This document shows, piece after piece, positions 9,448-18,198 of a DNA stretch of 64,000 bases; positions within the stretch are counted from its first letter, which is position 1; each line of letters begins with the position of its first letter. The notes under the pieces are model-generated. The model did no database searches and was not told the DNA's origin. It was given only the letters and a program-made list of their open reading frames with translations. A program made the translations under genes and the position numbers. The stretch comes from JALZKA01 sp963721645 (GTDB lineage Bacteria > Actinomycetota > Thermoleophilia > Solirubrobacterales > 70-9): positions 248,001 through 312,000 of the forward strand of contig CAVRJK010000002.1 of assembly GCA_963721645.1 (NCBI GenBank), given 5' to 3'.

Positions 9448-10932
9448 ATGGGAATGAAGAAGGCCTGGGAACTCATCCGCGAGCACCCGCTGATCGTCGT
9501 CATCGTGTTGCTCTTCGTTGCCTATCAGCTGTTCGGCGATGCGTTGCCTTCGATCGACCTGGAGAAGGCCCTCGAGAGCGTCTCAGAGTCGCTCGGCCAA
9601 TGGACGTACGCGGTGGTCGGGGCGCTGGCGTTTCTCGAGACGGGCGCATTCGTCGGCCTGGTGTTCCCGGGCGAGACGGCGGTAATTCTCGCCGGCGCGA
9701 TTGCGGGCAACGGGACGACGTCGATCGTGGTGACGATCGCGGTCGTCTGGGTCTCGGCCTGGCTGGGTGATACGGCTTCGTTCTTCATCGGCAAGCGGCT
9801 TGGCAAGGACTTCATTCTCAGCCACGGGCACCGGGTCAGGATCACGCCGGAGCGCTTTGGGCAGGTGGAGAGCTACTTCAGCCGCTACGGCGGCAGGACG
9901 ATCCTGATCGGGAGGTTTCTGGGGCTGGTCCGGGCACTGGCGCCGTTCATCGCAGGGAGTTCGGGGATGACGTACCGGGGGTTTGCGCCGTACTCGATCC
10001 TTGGCACCGGCCTCTGGGCGGCGGCGTTCTCGCTCTTGGGCTATGTGCTGGCGGAGAATCTCGACAGGGCGGAAGCGCTGGCGAGCACGGGGATCTTCAT
10101 CTTCGGCGGCACGATCGGTGTGCTTGTCGGCGGCTATCTGGCGATTCGCTACATGCGCGTCGCCGAGAACAGGTTGAAGCTGGTGCGCCGGATCGAGCAG
10201 TACCGGTGGGGACGGTCGGCCACCGCTTTCGGCCGCAGGGTTGAGCCGCAGGCGCGCTTCTTTTGGAACCGGTTGACGCCGGGAGAGCTTGGTCTCGAGT
10301 TCACGACGATCATGGCCGTGGCGGCGGTGACGCTCTTCATCGTCGTGGGCTTTGGCGTGGTCGTGGCGGGTGATCCGGGACCCACGCCCGGAGATACGGC
10401 TGCCTTCAAGGCTGTGGACGAACTGCGTACCGACTGGCTTGACGATCTTGCCGAGGCTGTGACGAGATTGGGCTCTGGCGTCCTGACGCTGGCCATCGGA
10501 CTGATCGCCGCGGTGGTCATGGGGATCCGCAGGATGTGGGCGGAGATGGTCGTGACGATCGTGGCGCTGATGCTGACGCATGCCGCGGTGCCGATCCTCA
10601 AAGAGGTCATTGAGCGGCCGCGCCCGGACGGGGGACTTGTCGGGGTCGGGGGTTACTCGTGGCCGAGCGGACACGCGGCCTACGCGATGATCTATACGTG
10701 GCTGGCGGTCGTCTTGGCGTTCCGCGGTAGGACGGGCGCGCTTTCGGGGACGGCGGTGGTTGTGATCGGGGTGGTCATCTCGGCCGCGATCGCGTTGTCG
10801 CGCGTCTACCTGCGTGTGCATTTCCTCTCCGATGTGAACTCTGGGGCGGCGCTTGCGGTCGCCGCGTTCGCGCTTTGCACCGCGGTAGCGCTACTCGTCG
10901 TCCACTTCCGCGACAATGAAGCGGAGACGTGA
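9448..10932 (+). CDS. DedA-like (SNARE-associated) and PAP2 phosphatase fusion membrane protein
   Basis: About 494 residues from ATG 9448, chosen over an in-frame upstream start at 9421 that would overlap ispE. The N-terminal half is a DedA/VTT domain (LETGAFVGLVFPGETAVILAG, then GRFLGLVRALAPFIAG near residue 160). The C-terminal half is a PAP2 lipid phosphatase with all three signature blocks: KEVIERPRP, PSGHA and SRVYLRVHFLSDV, at about residues 388-470. It probably dephosphorylates a phospholipid or undecaprenyl pyrophosphate at the outer face of the membrane, with the DedA part flipping or binding the lipid. The substrate is inference. Confidence 0.9.
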   Translation: MGMKKAWELIREHPLIVVIVLLFVAYQLFGDALPSIDLEKALESVSESLGQWTYAVVGALAFLETGAFVGLVFPGETAVILAGAIAGNGTTSIVVTIAVVWVSAWLGDTASFFIGKRLGKDFILSHGHRVRITPERFGQVESYFSRYGGRTILIGRFLGLVRALAPFIAGSSGMTYRGFAPYSILGTGLWAAAFSLLGYVLAENLDRAEALASTGIFIFGGTIGVLVGGYLAIRYMRVAENRLKLVRRIEQYRWGRSATAFGRRVEPQARFFWNRLTPGELGLEFTTIMAVAAVTLFIVVGFGVVVAGDPGPTPGDTAAFKAVDELRTDWLDDLAEAVTRLGSGVLTLAIGLIAAVVMGIRRMWAEMVVTIVALMLTHAAVPILKEVIERPRPDGGLVGVGGYSWPSGHAAYAMIYTWLAVVLAFRGRTGALSGTAVVVIGVVISAAIALSRVYLRVHFLSDVNSGAALAVAAFALCTAVALLVVHFRDNEAET

Positions 10933-11171
10933 GCGTTCTGGCAGAGCTGACGGCGGTTCATTACCTGTTCGGTGGAGCGGGCCTGCTCAGCGTGCTCGCT
11001 TTCGGGACGCTGATCCTGGCGCCGACGATGAGCTCTTTCGGCCGCGGCTGGGAGAAGGCGGCGGCCGCCTTCCTGTCCTTGTTCGTGCTCGTCGCACTGC
11101 TCGCGCTGGGCTTCGGCCTGGGAGTGGTCATCGTCTACTACTGGGACGACATCTCCGGCATCCTGGGCTGA
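10929..11171 (+). CDS. small membrane protein
   Basis: 80 residues, GTG start overlapping the stop of the DedA-PAP2 gene (GTGA). Two hydrophobic helices are visible (about residues 10-32 and 42-71), the second ending in YYWDDISGILG. It is not recognised. Coupling to the lipid phosphatase suggests a partner or accessory membrane subunit. Confidence 0.75.
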   Translation: MSVLAELTAVHYLFGGAGLLSVLAFGTLILAPTMSSFGRGWEKAAAAFLSLFVLVALLALGFGLGVVIVYYWDDISGILG

Positions 11172-11175
11172 CCTC

Positions 11176-11192
11176 GAGGGGTCAGACCCCTC
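11176..11192. repeat. GGGGTCAGACCCC palindrome
   Basis: GAGGGGTCAGACCCCTC followed by CACACTTCCTTCACA, the same extended unit as at 6918. It lies directly after the stop of the small membrane gene and 40 bases before the PucR-like gene. Confidence 0.9.
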
Positions 11193-11232
11193 ACACTTCC
11201 TTCACATAGCCCCGCGGTGCCAGAATCAGGGG

Positions 11233-12477
11233 GTGACAGCGGGATCCAAGAAGGAGCCGAAGGCTGCCAAGGCGACCGACCCGGCAACTCTCGAGGCGCT
11301 TTCTGAGGCCATCGAGTCGGGTGCCGGCCTGCCCGCTGTGGCTCGCGCCGCGTCGAAGGTGCTGGGTACGAGCGTCGCGGTGATCGACCGTTCGAGCGTG
11401 GTGCTTGCGGTGGCGGCCGCGTCCTCGTCAGAGGAGGGAAAGCTGCTTGCAAACGGCGACGGGGTCGAGACCGTAGAGCTTCGCGTCGCCGATGCGGTCG
11501 TGGGCGAGCTTCGGTTCCGAACGAAGGGCGGCGCGACCCGGGACGCACCGCTGGCGCGGATGGTCTCGGCGCTCCTGGCGCTGGAGGTCGAGCGCTCGCG
11601 ATCGGGCGACTGGGCGTCGGACGAGGCTGCGGGGGAATTTGTGAACGCGGTGTTGGAGCGCCGTGTGACGGATCGTGGCGACATCGTGGCCCGGGCGGCC
11701 GAGGTCGGGGCAAACCTCGAAGGTGGCTCCGGGGTGGTGATCGCGCGAGCGCATCCGCATGTGGCGCAGGACGGCGACTGGCGGGCGCGCGTGTTGACAG
11801 TGGCGCTGCGGGTGCTTCGCACTCAGGCGAAGGGCTCTGTCGCCGTGGTCGGGGACGGCGACGCGGCCGAGGTGAGCGCACTCGTGCCGGCCGAGGATCG
11901 CGTGGTGCTCGATCGTGCGGCCAAGGCTCTTTTCGGCGAGCTACGTCATTCGCTCCAGGGCTTTCGCTTGACCGTGGCCCACTCCCGCCTTGCCCAGGAT
12001 CCGGTGGACCTCTACCGGGCGGGGAAGGAGGCGGTCCTCGCCGCCAACGTCGCCGAGGCCGAAGGACACGAGGTGCTCGCCTTTGAGAACACCGGCTCGT
12101 ACCGGCTGCTCTTGCCGGCGATGAGCGAGGATCCGTCCGAGCTCGAGCGCTTCTACGAGGAGACGGTCGCGCCGCTCTCCGCCTACGACGAGCAGTACGA
12201 GACCGACCTGGTCGCGACCGTCGAGGCCTACCTCGACAACGACGGCAACGTGACGCCGACGGCCGAGACGATGTTCACCCACCGCCACACGATCCGCTAC
12301 CGCCTCGAGCGCGTGCGCGATCTCTGCGGCCACGACATCTCGTCCACCGAGGGTCGAGAGAAGCTTGGCTTGGGCTTGAAGGCGATGCGGGTCCTGGGAA
12401 TCGCCCCTCCAAAGGGGCCGGCTATGGAAGCGGGCGCGAAGGGCGGGAAGGTCAGGAAGCCGAAGGGCGGGGAGTAA
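11233..12477 (+). CDS. PucR/CdaR-family transcriptional regulator
   Basis: 414 residues from GTG 11233. The C-terminus carries the PucR-type helix-turn-helix (LVATVEAYLDNDGNVTPTAETMFTHRHTIRYRLERV, about residues 318-355), in which the HRHTIRYRL stretch is diagnostic. A central GGDEF-like domain precedes it (about 160-290), and the first 130 residues look like a degenerate GAF-type sensor. Regulators of this family control purine, sugar-acid or amino-acid catabolism, but no target gene is adjacent. The Lys-rich tail is unusual. Confidence 0.87.
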   Translation: MTAGSKKEPKAAKATDPATLEALSEAIESGAGLPAVARAASKVLGTSVAVIDRSSVVLAVAAASSSEEGKLLANGDGVETVELRVADAVVGELRFRTKGGATRDAPLARMVSALLALEVERSRSGDWASDEAAGEFVNAVLERRVTDRGDIVARAAEVGANLEGGSGVVIARAHPHVAQDGDWRARVLTVALRVLRTQAKGSVAVVGDGDAAEVSALVPAEDRVVLDRAAKALFGELRHSLQGFRLTVAHSRLAQDPVDLYRAGKEAVLAANVAEAEGHEVLAFENTGSYRLLLPAMSEDPSELERFYEETVAPLSAYDEQYETDLVATVEAYLDNDGNVTPTAETMFTHRHTIRYRLERVRDLCGHDISSTEGREKLGLGLKAMRVLGIAPPKGPAMEAGAKGGKVRKPKGGE

Positions 12478-12509
12478 ATAGCTCGAACCCCGAGCACCTT
12501 ATGGGCGTA

Positions 12510-12580
12510 CTGGGGAGCCCGGATTCGAACCGGGATAACTGGCCCCAAAAACCAGAGGCTTGCCGTTAGCCGACTCCCCA
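12510..12580 (-). tRNA. tRNA-Gln(TTG)
   Basis: Read on the minus strand, the acceptor TGGGGAG pairs perfectly with CTCCCCA. The D arm is GGCT/AGCC and the anticodon stem-loop is CTGGT-TTTTGGG-GCCAG, with anticodon TTG. The T arm is CCCGG-TTCGAAT-CCGGG. The U1-A72 pair and G73 discriminator (12510) are the known glutamine identity features. The 3' CCA is not encoded. Confidence 0.95.
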
Positions 12581-12619
12581 ACAGGGCTCCATCTTACGCT
12601 CGTTCCGTCCGACGGATAA

Positions 12620-12635
12620 ACGAACGTACGTTCGT
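12620..12635. promoter_or_regulatory. 16-bp perfect palindrome over the start of the HNH gene
   Basis: ACGAACGTACGTTCGT is a perfect inverted repeat covering the first two bases of the GTG at 12634. Its size and symmetry are like a dimeric repressor operator. A bound protein there could block initiation; this is inference. Confidence 0.45.
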
Positions 12636-13635
12636 GCCATGGGAGCCTAGCTACACGCGAGAAGAAGCAGCGAAAGCGATCGCGCAGTCAAAGTCATGGG
12701 CGGATGCCTTGCGATTTCTTGGCCTGTCACCTCGCGGCAAGAACTTCTCCACGATCCGTAAATGGGCCTTGAGGTGGGAGCTGGAAGTGTCGCACCTACC
12801 AGCTTTCAAGTCGAGGGTTGCCGCGCCTAGTTTTTCCGAGAAGGAGCTCCGGAAGGCAATTGCTGAATCCAGATCCTGGGCAGAATCCCTCCGGCGGATG
12901 GAGAGGTGCCCGACCGGCGGAAATCGAATCACGCTCAAAAAGTGGGTCTCCGAATGGGGCATCGACACGAGCCATTTCGACCCGCACGCCGCGGCCACTG
13001 AGGCTCTGCAGAGAGGCTCAAGTGGTCCTAAGCCCCTGGATGAGGTTCTCGTCGAGGGATCTACGTACTCGCGGCAGGCGCTGAAGGAGCGCCTTTTCGT
13101 GGAGGGTCTCAAGCAACCAATCTGTGAGATGTGCGGCCAGGACGCGAACTGGAACGGGATGGTCATCTCGTTGATCATCGATCACATCAACGGAGTCCGC
13201 GATGACAACCGGATCGAAAACCTCCGCATCGTGTGCCCGAATTGCGCGGCTGGCTTGGACACCCACTGCGGCAAGTCACGGCGAAGCCTTGAACGAACGC
13301 GCGAGTGCGAACGATGCGGCGAATCATTCAGCCCAAAGTACCGAGACAACCGGTATTGCTCGCGCGACTGTGGGCAGCGCTCGCTGCGTTCGGCTGTGCC
13401 AAGGCCTGAGACACGAAAAGTGGAGCGACCGCCCTACGAGCAGTTGCTGCAGGAGATCAAACGACTTGGCTTCCGCGCCGTCGGCCGCAAGTACGGCGTC
13501 TCCGACAATGCGATTCGCAAGTGGGTGCGTACGTACGAGCGCGAGCGCGCGATCGAGGAAGGCCGGGACCCGAACGTCATCGAGATTCCTGCGCGGGCCT
13601 TGCCGAATCAGATGGACCAGCGTGATGCCGCCTGA
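12634..13635 (+). CDS. free-standing HNH endonuclease with helix-turn-helix repeats
   Basis: 333 residues from GTG 12634. Two similar N-terminal repeats of about 45 residues (EEAAKAIAQSKSWADALRFL... and EKELRKAIAESRSWAESLRR..., each ending in KW-x-E-x-SH or TSHF) look like DNA-binding helix-turn-helix modules, and a third variant (LLQEIKRLGFRAVGRKYGVS) closes the protein. In the middle is an HNH nuclease core: CEMCG (about 165), LIIDHINGVRDDNRIENLRI (about 182-201), VCPNC. A CxxC zinc pair (CERCGESFSPKYRDNRYCSRDC) follows. It resembles phage or homing-type HNH proteins. It lies beside tRNA-Gln as a lone gene between conserved housekeeping blocks, suggesting acquisition. Confidence 0.85.
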   Translation: MPWEPSYTREEAAKAIAQSKSWADALRFLGLSPRGKNFSTIRKWALRWELEVSHLPAFKSRVAAPSFSEKELRKAIAESRSWAESLRRMERCPTGGNRITLKKWVSEWGIDTSHFDPHAAATEALQRGSSGPKPLDEVLVEGSTYSRQALKERLFVEGLKQPICEMCGQDANWNGMVISLIIDHINGVRDDNRIENLRIVCPNCAAGLDTHCGKSRRSLERTRECERCGESFSPKYRDNRYCSRDCGQRSLRSAVPRPETRKVERPPYEQLLQEIKRLGFRAVGRKYGVSDNAIRKWVRTYERERAIEEGRDPNVIEIPARALPNQMDQRDAA

Positions 13636-13671
13636 ACCCACCGGCGAGCCCCCCGCCTCTACGATGACCGC

Positions 13672-15072
13672 GTGGCCGGCACTCCGCAAGCGCCGACGGT
13701 CCTGATCATGGCCGCGGGCGAGGGAACGCGCATGCGCTCCTCCGTCCCCAAAGTCCTGCACGAGGTGTGCGGACGGCCGATGGTCGCCTGGCCCGTCCAC
13801 GCCGCGCGCGAGGCGGGCGCGGGACGCGTACTCGCGATCGTGGGCCCCAAGCACGACCTGACCGCAGGCCTGCCCGAGGGAACCGAGACCATCCTCCAAC
13901 CCGAGGCGAACGGAACCGGCGGAGCGATGATCGCCGCGATCGAGGCGATCGAATCCTCGGAGGAGGTTGTCGTTCTTTCGGGGGATCATCCGCTCCTTGG
14001 TGCGGACACCGTCTCCGCCCTCCTCGAAACCCACCGTTCGAAGGACGCCAAGGCAACCGTGATGACGGTCGAGCTCGACGACCCCGGCCAGTACGGCCGC
14101 ATCGTCCGCGACTCGGACGGTGGCGTCGAGCGCATAGTCGAGACAAAGCATCCCGAGAGCGTGTCGCCCGAGATCCTCGCCTCAAAGGAGATCAACACCG
14201 GCACCTACTGCTTCCATGGCCCCACGTTCGCCGCTGCCCTCGGCCAGATCACGAGCGATAACGAGGCCGGCGAGTACTACCTGGGCGACGTCCTGCCGCT
14301 CATTCGCGCCGACGGCCACCGGGTCGCCGCACACGTCGCCATCGACCCGAACGTGAACCTCGGGGTCAACAATCGCGCCGACCTCGCGCAGGTCGAGGCC
14401 GAAGCGCGCCGCCGCATCAACGAGGCCCACATGCTCGCCGGCGTGACGATCACCGACCCTGCCTCGACCTGGATCGACGCGGACGTCGAGATCGCGCAAG
14501 ACGCGCGGATCGAGCCCGGCACTTCTCTTCGCGGCGACACGAGCATCGGCGAGGGCGCGACGATCGGTCCGCACACCACCATCCACTCGTCCACGGTCGG
14601 CGCCGGCACCACCGTTCTTCGCTCTCATCTCGATGGCGCCCAGGTCGGTGACGGCTGCATCGTCGGCCCATTCGCATACCTGCGCCCTGGCGCACTGCTC
14701 GCCGACGGCTCCAAGGCAGGCACCTTCGTCGAGATCAAGAACTCCGAGATCGGCCCCGGCGCCAAGGTTCCCCACCTCGCCTACATCGGAGACACCGACG
14801 TCGGCGCGGGCGCCAACGTCGGTGCCGGATCAATCACCGCCAACTACGACGGCAAGGACAAGCACCGCACGAAGATCGGGGAAGGTGCGCGAATCGCGGT
14901 CAACAACTCGCTGGTCGCACCGGTGGAGATCGGCGAAGGCGCTTACACTGGCGCGGGTGCAGTGATCCGCTCCGACGTGCCGCCCGGCGCGCTCGGAGTG
15001 ACTGACGCCGGCCAGCGCAATATCGAGGACTACGCAGAGCGCAAGACGAAAGATGCCGAGGGGGACAAGTGA
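13672..15072 (+). CDS. glmU: bifunctional N-acetylglucosamine-1-phosphate uridyltransferase / glucosamine-1-phosphate acetyltransferase
   Basis: 466 residues from GTG 13672. It makes UDP-GlcNAc for peptidoglycan. The N-terminal pyrophosphorylase domain shows LIMAAGEGTRMRSSVPKVLH (residues 11-30) and LSGDHPLL; the C-terminal part (from about 260) is a left-handed beta-helix of hexapeptide repeats (GEGATIGPHTTIHSS, VGAGANVGAGSITANYDG). The catalytic His of the acetyltransferase half lies in the usual FAYLRPGALLADGSKAG region context. The stop overlaps the prs start. Confidence 0.97.
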   Translation: MAGTPQAPTVLIMAAGEGTRMRSSVPKVLHEVCGRPMVAWPVHAAREAGAGRVLAIVGPKHDLTAGLPEGTETILQPEANGTGGAMIAAIEAIESSEEVVVLSGDHPLLGADTVSALLETHRSKDAKATVMTVELDDPGQYGRIVRDSDGGVERIVETKHPESVSPEILASKEINTGTYCFHGPTFAAALGQITSDNEAGEYYLGDVLPLIRADGHRVAAHVAIDPNVNLGVNNRADLAQVEAEARRRINEAHMLAGVTITDPASTWIDADVEIAQDARIEPGTSLRGDTSIGEGATIGPHTTIHSSTVGAGTTVLRSHLDGAQVGDGCIVGPFAYLRPGALLADGSKAGTFVEIKNSEIGPGAKVPHLAYIGDTDVGAGANVGAGSITANYDGKDKHRTKIGEGARIAVNNSLVAPVEIGEGAYTGAGAVIRSDVPPGALGVTDAGQRNIEDYAERKTKDAEGDK

Positions 15073-16163
15073 GCACCGCCGAGACCAGAGCGATCACGTC
15101 CGACTCAAACGGTGAGATCCAAGACTCGATCATGACCATCGCCGACGAGATGCCGAGCCCCCTCAGCTCGATCCCGCACGATTACACGAAGCGCCTCATG
15201 GTCTTCGGAGGTCGCGCCTCGCGCGAACAGGCCGCCCGCATCGCCACCAAGCTCGACGTCGACCTCGGCCAGGTCACGCTGAAGACCTTCGCCGACGGCG
15301 AGGTCTACTGCCGCTACGAGGAGTCCATCCGCGGCGCCGACATCTTCATCGTCCAGTCCACGGCCAAGAACGTCGCCGAGGGCATGACCCCCAACGACTC
15401 GTTCATGGAGCTGTTGACCATGATCGACGCCGCGAAGGGCGCCTCCGCTCACCGCATCATCGCCGTCATGCCCTGGTACGGCTACTCGCGCCAGGACAAG
15501 AAGTCCGCTCCGCGCGAGCCCATCACCGCCCGCGTCGTCGCCCAGTGCCTCGAGGCCGTCGGTGTCGACCGAGTCCTGACCATGGACCTCCACTCGGGGC
15601 AGGTCCAGGGCTTCTTTTCAAAGCCTGTCGATCACATGACCGCTCAGCCCATGCTCACGCAGTACTTCATCGATCAGGCAATCAAGGACGATCTCGTCAT
15701 CGTCTCGCCGGACGCCGGCCGAGTGAAGGTCGCACGCAACTTCGCCCGTAAGGTCGGCGTCCACTGGGCGGTTATGGAGAAGGAGCGCCCCGCTCACAAC
15801 ACCGCAGACATCGGCTACGTAGTCGGCGACGTCAAGGGCAAGACCGCCGTCCTCGTCGACGACATGATCGACACGGCCGGCACCCTGTGCGCCGCTGCAA
15901 AGACAGTTCTCGACGAAGGCGCGGCCAAGGTCATCGCCTGCGCAACTCACGGCGTTTTCTCCGGTCCCGCGTACGAGCGGCTCGCTTACGAAAACTCGGG
16001 CATCGAGCGCATCGTCGTGACGGACACCGTGCCGCTGGCCCCGGGCGCACCGGACAACATCACAGTCCTTCACGCCTCTCAGATCCTCGCCGACTCGATC
16101 CGCCGCATCTTTGCCGACGACTCCGTCTCGGAGATCTTCGCCGGCGAGAACCAGTTGTTCTAG
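15069..16163 (+). CDS. prs: ribose-phosphate pyrophosphokinase
   Basis: 364 residues from a GTG overlapping the glmU stop. It makes PRPP from ribose-5-phosphate and ATP. Class I features: FADGEVYCRYEESIRGADIFIVQST (about 78-102), the flexible-loop YGYSRQDKKSAPREPITA and the PRPP-binding motif VLVDDMIDTAGT (about 262-273). There is an N-terminal extension of about 40 residues before KRLMVFGGRAS compared with the usual 315-residue enzyme. An alternative internal ATG (15132) would shorten this. glmU-prs is a conserved actinobacterial pair. Confidence 0.96.
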   Translation: MSTAETRAITSDSNGEIQDSIMTIADEMPSPLSSIPHDYTKRLMVFGGRASREQAARIATKLDVDLGQVTLKTFADGEVYCRYEESIRGADIFIVQSTAKNVAEGMTPNDSFMELLTMIDAAKGASAHRIIAVMPWYGYSRQDKKSAPREPITARVVAQCLEAVGVDRVLTMDLHSGQVQGFFSKPVDHMTAQPMLTQYFIDQAIKDDLVIVSPDAGRVKVARNFARKVGVHWAVMEKERPAHNTADIGYVVGDVKGKTAVLVDDMIDTAGTLCAAAKTVLDEGAAKVIACATHGVFSGPAYERLAYENSGIERIVVTDTVPLAPGAPDNITVLHASQILADSIRRIFADDSVSEIFAGENQLF

Positions 16164-16168
16164 CGGCG

Positions 16169-16639
16169 TTACCCGAAGTCGGAGATCAGCCAGCCCGAAC
16201 CGTCCTCGTCCTCCTCGAGGAGGACCGTTCGGAAGGTCGCCAGCTCGCCCTCCGTCTTGAGGGAGGCCTCAGCGCGTGCGCGGTTGCCGGAAATGCTCAC
16301 GTCCTTGCGCACGCGGACCGTCACGTCGGCAAAGGAGTCGCCGATCACACTCTCCATGATCGCGGGGCAGCGCAGCTTTTCGTCGGTGCTCAAGGCGCGA
16401 GCAGCTGCCTGGCGCATCACATCCTGAGCCCGCTTGGTCAGCAGATCACAGGTGCCGTCGAAGTCCCCATCGATCGCTGCGTCGAAAAACCCTTGCACCA
16501 CGGCCTCGACCTTCTCCGACTCGGTCGGCGGGTCTGAGAAGAACGCCTTGTCGGTGATCGCGAGGACGACGAGCACGATGCCCACGATCAGGATTGCCGC
16601 GGCGATCCGGCGCCGGGTCGTCTCGCTCAGATACCCCAC
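16169..16639 (-). CDS. membrane-anchored protein of unknown function
   Basis: 156 residues, convergent with prs and separated by 5 bases. One N-terminal membrane helix (about residues 12-28, AAAILIVGIVLVVLAIT) follows a basic leader. The soluble part begins ESEKVEAVVQGFFDAAIDGDFDGTCDLLT, which resembles the opening helix of NTF2-like/DUF4878-type lipoprotein domains. This assignment is by pattern only. It is divergent from the phosphodiesterase gene, with 24 bases between the starts. Confidence 0.8.
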   Translation of the reverse strand: MGYLSETTRRRIAAAILIVGIVLVVLAITDKAFFSDPPTESEKVEAVVQGFFDAAIDGDFDGTCDLLTKRAQDVMRQAAARALSTDEKLRCPAIMESVIGDSFADVTVRVRKDVSISGNRARAEASLKTEGELATFRTVLLEEDEDGSGWLISDFG

Positions 16640-16663
16640 CCGCGCAACCTATCCTCACCGGCG

Positions 16664-17425
16664 ATGTTGCGCGTCGGACACAAGGGGGCGGACGCGATCG
16701 TGCCCGGCAACTCGATCGAGAGTTTCCGGGCCGCAGTGGAAGCAGGCGTCGACGCGATCGAGTTCGACGTGCTCCGCCCATCGGAGGACTTTGCGGACGG
16801 CTCCGACTGGAAAAATGCGCAGGCGGGGCCGGCAACCGGTGCCGGTCCGATGCTCGTCGCTCACGACTGGGGCGCCGCGCGCAGAGCCGAACAGCCGCTG
16901 ACGCTTGACGTGGCGCTCGACGCCTTCACGCAGCCGCCTCTCCACGAGGTCAAGATCGATCTCGACATCAAGATCTGCGGCCGCGAGGACGAGATCGTCG
17001 AAGCGGTCCGCGCGCGCGGTCTCACCGAGCGCACGATGACCTCGGGAACCGAAATCCCGACGATCCGCATGCTGGGCGAGCTCGAGCCGGAGCTCAGTCG
17101 CGGTTGGACGATCCCACGAGTGACCCGTGACTGGACCAAGAGCCGCGCCCTGCGGCCGCTCGTCTTGGGCGGCATGGCGACCCTCCGGGCACGGCTGCCG
17201 CGGAGAGTGCGCCAGGAGGCGCCCCTCCTGGGAGTCGAATCGATCTGGGTCCATCACGCGCTGGCGACCCCCGGGCTCGCCGAGGCTGCGCACGACACCG
17301 GTTGCATCCTGGTCGCCTGGACCGTGGACGATTCGGCGCGGATGCGAGAGCTCGCTGCGATGGGCGTCGACGGCATCTGCTCGAACGACCCCCGCCTTTT
17401 CTCAGAACTCTCGGGCCCGGCCTAG
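16664..17425 (+). CDS. glycerophosphodiester phosphodiesterase
   Basis: 253 residues. A TIM-barrel GDPD enzyme that hydrolyses glycerophosphodiesters to glycerol-3-phosphate and an alcohol. The signature is clear: VGHKGADAIVPGNSIESF (HR/HKG...PENT-like, with Asn-Ser in place of Asn-Thr), then GVDAIEFDV with the metal-binding Glu/Asp, LVAHDWG with the second histidine, and late VAWTVDD and GVDGICSNDP. No signal peptide, so it is cytosolic. Confidence 0.92.
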   Translation: MLRVGHKGADAIVPGNSIESFRAAVEAGVDAIEFDVLRPSEDFADGSDWKNAQAGPATGAGPMLVAHDWGAARRAEQPLTLDVALDAFTQPPLHEVKIDLDIKICGREDEIVEAVRARGLTERTMTSGTEIPTIRMLGELEPELSRGWTIPRVTRDWTKSRALRPLVLGGMATLRARLPRRVRQEAPLLGVESIWVHHALATPGLAEAAHDTGCILVAWTVDDSARMRELAAMGVDGICSNDPRLFSELSGPA

Positions 17426-17479
17426 CAACCTGGACCCTGACCGGGTCAAGGCTCTCCTGGCTATCCTCATCGGTCGCCC

Positions 17480-18196
17480 ATGGCCTCCGATCGCCCAAAT
17501 CTCCAGGTAGCCGAGCGCACCGAGTTCGGCTCGCGCACAACCCGCCGCCTTCGCCGCGACGGATTGGTGCCCGGCGTCGTCTACTCGGGCGGCTCTGAAG
17601 CCCGCACCTTCAGCGTCCCCGAGCGCGAGGCGCGCACCCTGCTCCAGACGGGCGCCGCGCTGTTCGACCTCACCTTCGACGGCGGCGGCTCCGAGCCGGT
17701 TGTCGTCAAGGAGCAGCAGCGCCACCCGGTGCGCGGAAACCTCATGCACATCGACTTCCAGGTCGTCGACCTCAAACAGGCGATCCAGTCCGAGGTCTCG
17801 ATCGAGCTTCTCGGCGCCGAGGAATCCCCGGGCGTCAAGGAGGGCGGTGTCCTCGACCACATCACCCACTCGATCAACGTCGAAGCGCTCCCGACCGATA
17901 TCCCCGAATCCATCGCCGTCGACGTTTCGGGCATGGTCATCGGAGACACGCTCCAGCTCGAATCTGTCGTCGCCCCCGAGGGCGTCGAATGGGCGCTGGG
18001 CGAGGGCGTCGACGCGGGTGAGATCACGATCGCAACGCTCAACCCGCCGCGCGTCGAGGAGGAGCCCGAACTCGAAGAGGAGACCGAACTCATAGGCGAG
18101 GACGGCGAGCCCGTCGAAGCGCCCGATGGCGAAGACGGCGACTCCGACGGCGGCGACGCCGGCGATTCGGACTCCGGCGACTCCGACGGCGAGTAA
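17480..18196 (+). CDS. rplY: 50S ribosomal protein L25, long CTC form
   Basis: 238 residues. The N-terminal L25 domain binds 5S rRNA (ERTEFGSRTTRRLRRDGLVPGVVY, about 12-36), followed by the CTC/TL5 beta domain to about residue 190. The C-terminal 45 residues are almost all Asp, Glu, Gly and Ser, an acidic tail common in actinobacterial CTC proteins. The pair rplY-pth, 2 bases apart here, is conserved. Confidence 0.96.
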   Translation: MASDRPNLQVAERTEFGSRTTRRLRRDGLVPGVVYSGGSEARTFSVPEREARTLLQTGAALFDLTFDGGGSEPVVVKEQQRHPVRGNLMHIDFQVVDLKQAIQSEVSIELLGAEESPGVKEGGVLDHITHSINVEALPTDIPESIAVDVSGMVIGDTLQLESVVAPEGVEWALGEGVDAGEITIATLNPPRVEEEPELEEETELIGEDGEPVEAPDGEDGDSDGGDAGDSDSGDSDGE

Positions 18197-18198
18197 CC

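Noticed and set aside
17428..17446. CTGACCGGGTCAAGG after the phosphodiesterase as another palindrome copy
   Set aside because: Too different from the GGGGTCWGACCCC core and without the flank.
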